Below, one piece after another: positions 20,425 through 22,533 of a stretch of 22,533 nt of DNA. The notes beneath the pieces are model-generated. The model searched no databases and was not told the DNA's origin. It worked only from the letters and a program-made list of their open reading frames with translations. The stretch covers positions 1 through 22,533 of the forward strand of contig CAJPQT010000028.1 in NCBI GenBank assembly GCA_905372865.1. The letters are read 5' to 3'. Numbering within the stretch: position 1 is the stretch's first letter; the number at the start of each line of letters is the position of its first letter. This DNA comes from an uncultured Centipeda sp. GTDB taxonomy: Bacteria; Bacillota; Negativicutes; Selenomonadales; Selenomonadaceae. Position numbers and translations under genes: made by a program.

Positions 20425-22182
20425 ATGAGCCTTGACGGCTTCTCCATGTCCGCCCTCACCCGTGAACTCGCAGATGCACTCACGGGCGGACGCATCGATA
20501 AAATCAACCAGCCGAATAAGCAGTCTATCGTCCTCTCCGTGCGTCAGCCGGGGAAAAATCTGCTTCTCTACATCAACACCAACGCAAGCAACCCGTCCGC
20601 TCATCTCATCGAGAATGCACCCGAGAATCCTACCGAACCTCCAACCTTCGTCATGCTCCTCAGGAAACAGCTCGAGACGGGACGCATCGCCGCCGTGCGG
20701 CAGGAGGGACGCGACCGCATCATCCACCTCGACATCGACGTAATCGCGGGCGGCGGGCGCATCGTCACACGTACCCTCACCCTCGAACTCATCGGCAAAT
20801 ACAGCAACATCATCCTCCACGAGGATGGCATCATCACCGAGGCACTGCGCCGCATCGGCGAAAACACGAGCCGCGTGCGCACCGTCTTCAAGGGCATTCC
20901 CTACACTCTTCCCCCCGTACAGGACAAATACGACCTCTTTGCAGCAGACATCACGGACATCATCACACGCATACAGTCGGACAGCGACGCAAAACTCTTT
21001 CAGGCTCTCATTGGCTCTGTCCTCGGCTTTGGCCCCATCTCGGCAAAGGAAGTCGCATTCCTTGCGGGACTTGCGCCAAACATCCTCATTTCCGCACTCG
21101 ATTCATCAGACTTTGCGGAAATCTCCCGCGCGCTCTCAGAGCTACGTACATGGATGAAAGAGCCGGCCCCCTCTCTGCGTCTGGACGAAAACGGCAAAGT
21201 CATGGCAATGGCGGCATTTCCGCTCAGCGAACTTCCCAATACGGAGCGCATCTCCTATCCCACGCTCAGCGCACTGATGATTGACGCAGACAAACGCCTC
21301 GGCAGCTATGTCATCCCCGACCGTGAACGCTTTCGCCGTCTCGTACGCACCGAGCTTGCGCGCGCACGCGAGAAATATGAAAAGCTCGGCACAGAGATTG
21401 CGGCGGCAGAGAACGCCGAGGAGCAGAAAATCTATGCCGACAACCTGATGACCTATCAGTATCAGTACAGTGACCACGCCGACGACGAGATTACCGTCCC
21501 GAACATATACAGTGAGACGGGCGAAACGATTACAATTCCGCTTGACCGCCGCATCGGCATTATCGCGAACATGCAGGCATACTACAAGAAATACGACAAG
21601 CTGAAGCGTGCGCAACAGCTGCTCGCCGTCCAACAGGAGCACTGCATGGCGAACATCCGCCACCTCGAGAGCATCGAGACATCGCTTGACTCCTCCACGC
21701 GTCTTGCAGAGATCGCAGAGATACAGGACGAGCTGATTACCTCGGGCTACCTCCACGAAAAACTGCCGAAGCGCAGCAAGGATCGCCGTGCGCATCCATT
21801 CTCCTTTACCGCTCCCGATGGCAGCATCATTCTTGTCGGCAAGAACAATGTCCAGAACGACACACTCACATTTAAGACCGCCGCCCCCACGGACATCTGG
21901 CTGCACGTCCGCGATATCCCCGGCTCGCACGTCATTCTTCGCACAGGCGGAGACGAGCCGAGTGAGGAATCCCTCCACCTCGCCGCGCAGATTGCCGCAC
22001 ATTTCAGCAAGGCGCGCGGCTCCTCGAATGTCCCCGTCGACTACACCGCCGTCCGCTTCGTCAAGAAGCCCTCAGGTGCCGTCCCCGGCTTCGTTCGGTT
22101 CATCAACGAGAAAACACTCTTTGTCACGGAGGATGAGGAGGACCTTGCCCCGATACTTGCACAAGATCCAACTGTGGGATAA
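20425..22182 (+). CDS. rqcH: RqcH/NFACT-family ribosome quality-control factor (FbpA-like)
   Basis: The 585-residue protein matches bacterial RqcH (Rqc2 homologue; older name fibronectin-binding protein A). It binds obstructed 50S subunits and recruits tRNA-Ala to add C-terminal Ala tails to stalled peptides. The NFACT-N domain starts MSLDGFSMSALTRELADAL and carries the functional D97-R98 pair. A charged coiled-coil region lies near 300-430, and NFACT-R near 460-570 contains DIWLHVRDIPGSHVI and the KARGSSNVPVDYTAVRFVKKPSGA region. AGAGG lies seven bases upstream of the ATG. It is a single gene, divergent from dapF, with a long structured leader formed by repeat copy D and a strong terminator. 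Confidence 0.95.
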   Translation: MSLDGFSMSALTRELADALTGGRIDKINQPNKQSIVLSVRQPGKNLLLYINTNASNPSAHLIENAPENPTEPPTFVMLLRKQLETGRIAAVRQEGRDRIIHLDIDVIAGGGRIVTRTLTLELIGKYSNIILHEDGIITEALRRIGENTSRVRTVFKGIPYTLPPVQDKYDLFAADITDIITRIQSDSDAKLFQALIGSVLGFGPISAKEVAFLAGLAPNILISALDSSDFAEISRALSELRTWMKEPAPSLRLDENGKVMAMAAFPLSELPNTERISYPTLSALMIDADKRLGSYVIPDRERFRRLVRTELARAREKYEKLGTEIAAAENAEEQKIYADNLMTYQYQYSDHADDEITVPNIYSETGETITIPLDRRIGIIANMQAYYKKYDKLKRAQQLLAVQQEHCMANIRHLESIETSLDSSTRLAEIAEIQDELITSGYLHEKLPKRSKDRRAHPFSFTAPDGSIILVGKNNVQNDTLTFKTAAPTDIWLHVRDIPGSHVILRTGGDEPSEESLHLAAQIAAHFSKARGSSNVPVDYTAVRFVKKPSGAVPGFVRFINEKTLFVTEDEEDLAPILAQDPTVG

Positions 22183-22194
22183 TCTGCACAACAA

Positions 22195-22240
22195 AAGGCT
22201 GTCTTAGGGAATCGTCTGATCCCAAGACAGCCTTATTTTA
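22195..22240. terminator. Intrinsic terminator after rqcH, probably bidirectional
   Basis: AAGGCTGTCTT (22195-22205) pairs perfectly with AAGACAGCCTT (22224-22234), extended by GGG/CCC inward. ATTTTA follows on the plus strand and TTTTGTT on the minus strand, so it can end both rqcH and the convergent small gene. Confidence 0.88.
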
Positions 22241-22364
22241 TGTACGCTCTTACACGACGACTCATATCCTGCAAGTATTCATCAATCGCATCCCATGCCG
22301 TTCCGATTGCCGCCTCACCCATCGCAAGCTCCTCCATTTCCTCATTACTCAGCTTGTTATTCAT
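22233..22364 (-). CDS. Short hypothetical ORF (43 residues)
   Basis: An ATG at 22364 opens a 43-residue frame beginning MNNKLSNEEMEELAMGEAA and ending SRRVRAYIK, acidic in front and basic at the end. It stops inside the bidirectional terminator, which fits a transcribed minus-strand gene. No good ribosome-binding site precedes the ATG, and the preceding frame runs into it with an 8-base overlap, so it may be the tail of a broken upstream gene. I do not recognise it. Confidence 0.45.
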   Translation of the reverse strand: MNNKLSNEEMEELAMGEAAIGTAWDAIDEYLQDMSRRVRAYIK

Positions 22365-22532
22365 ATAATATTTCTCTTGATACAGCTTCCTTTTCCAGTT
22401 TATCTTCAACTTCTTTTATTTTTATATCAATTTACTCCTCCACAACTTCTATACTTTTAAATGGATACCTTTATCTCTTAAATTTTCTATGCAATCAGCC
22501 AGATATTCAATATTATGCTCTTTGTAAATTGG
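22357..22532 (-). pseudogene. Possible decayed or truncated gene at window edge
   Basis: The AT-rich minus strand reads from the edge as a 27-residue C-terminus ending LRDKGIHLKV, stopped by TAG at 22449-22451. Shifting frame at that point gives SIEVVEE then TAA (22432-22434). The same frame continues with IDIKIKEVEDKLEKEAVSRE to a TAA at 22357. A one-base frameshift plus one nonsense change would join them into a single coiled-coil-like protein. Alternatively these are two tiny overlapping genes, the second using a non-standard ATT start after GGAGGAGTAA. Composition differs from the GC-rich neighbours. Confidence 0.35.
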
Positions 22533-22533
22533 A

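Noticed and set aside
20032..20820. Minus-strand 262-codon frame across copy D and the rqcH start, and a 67-codon plus-strand frame inside copy D
   Set aside because: They depend on the noncoding repeat and on antisense of rqcH. The repeat's compensatory changes follow RNA pairing, not codons.

Overview
The window looks like a chromosomal segment of a Gram-negative-type Firmicute, most plausibly a Selenomonas-like member of the Negativicutes. This is inferred from gene content: CodY, an FMN riboswitch, an S-box riboswitch, a RemA-Gmk-RpoZ-CoaBC cluster, RqcH and a four-Cys L28, together with GC-rich coding DNA. No taxonomic marker was searched. Nearly all genes are housekeeping genes.

Layout: a truncated tRNA-Glu (minus, with its own promoter) is followed by codY (minus). 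Divergent from codY are rpmB and a beta-carbonic anhydrase (plus), which end at a bidirectional terminator. From 2157 to 8505 the minus strand carries a riboflavin operon: promoter, FMN riboswitch with terminator, ribD, ribE, ribBA, ribH, then a YfcE-type phosphodiesterase, hslO and a YgjP-type metallopeptidase. Upstream of it lies a minus-strand set htpG - TerC-family protein - solitary DhaM. Divergent from htpG, the plus strand holds a small membrane protein, an exported SIMPL-domain protein and an acyltransferase. From 14396 the minus strand carries metK (S-box riboswitch and own promoter) and the dapF-yicC-remA-gmk-rpoZ-coaBC cluster. Divergent from dapF is rqcH (plus). The last 300 bases are AT-rich and hold a tiny minus-strand ORF and what looks like a decayed gene.

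The most striking non-genic feature is a dispersed repeat family. There are four full copies: A at 6081-6250, B at 8056-8216, C at 14086-14377 and D at 20115-20395. A probable deletion remnant (E) lies at 17396-17436. All sit between genes, and two (A and B) lie inside the riboflavin transcription unit. Read in one orientation, each copy folds as a long multi-helix rod. Its helices differ in sequence between copies but keep pairing, and the mismatch-type differences are mostly G-U wobbles on that strand. This is the signature of a conserved structured RNA, or an RNA-based mobile element, rather than a protein-coding repeat. Copies C and D carry an extra self-folding module of about 110 nt that A and B lack. 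I do not recognise the family. It is the best candidate here for something undescribed.

The riboswitches put riboflavin synthesis under FMN control and metK under SAM control. The remaining promoters are simple sigma-70/A-type sites, mostly with 16-17 base spacers.
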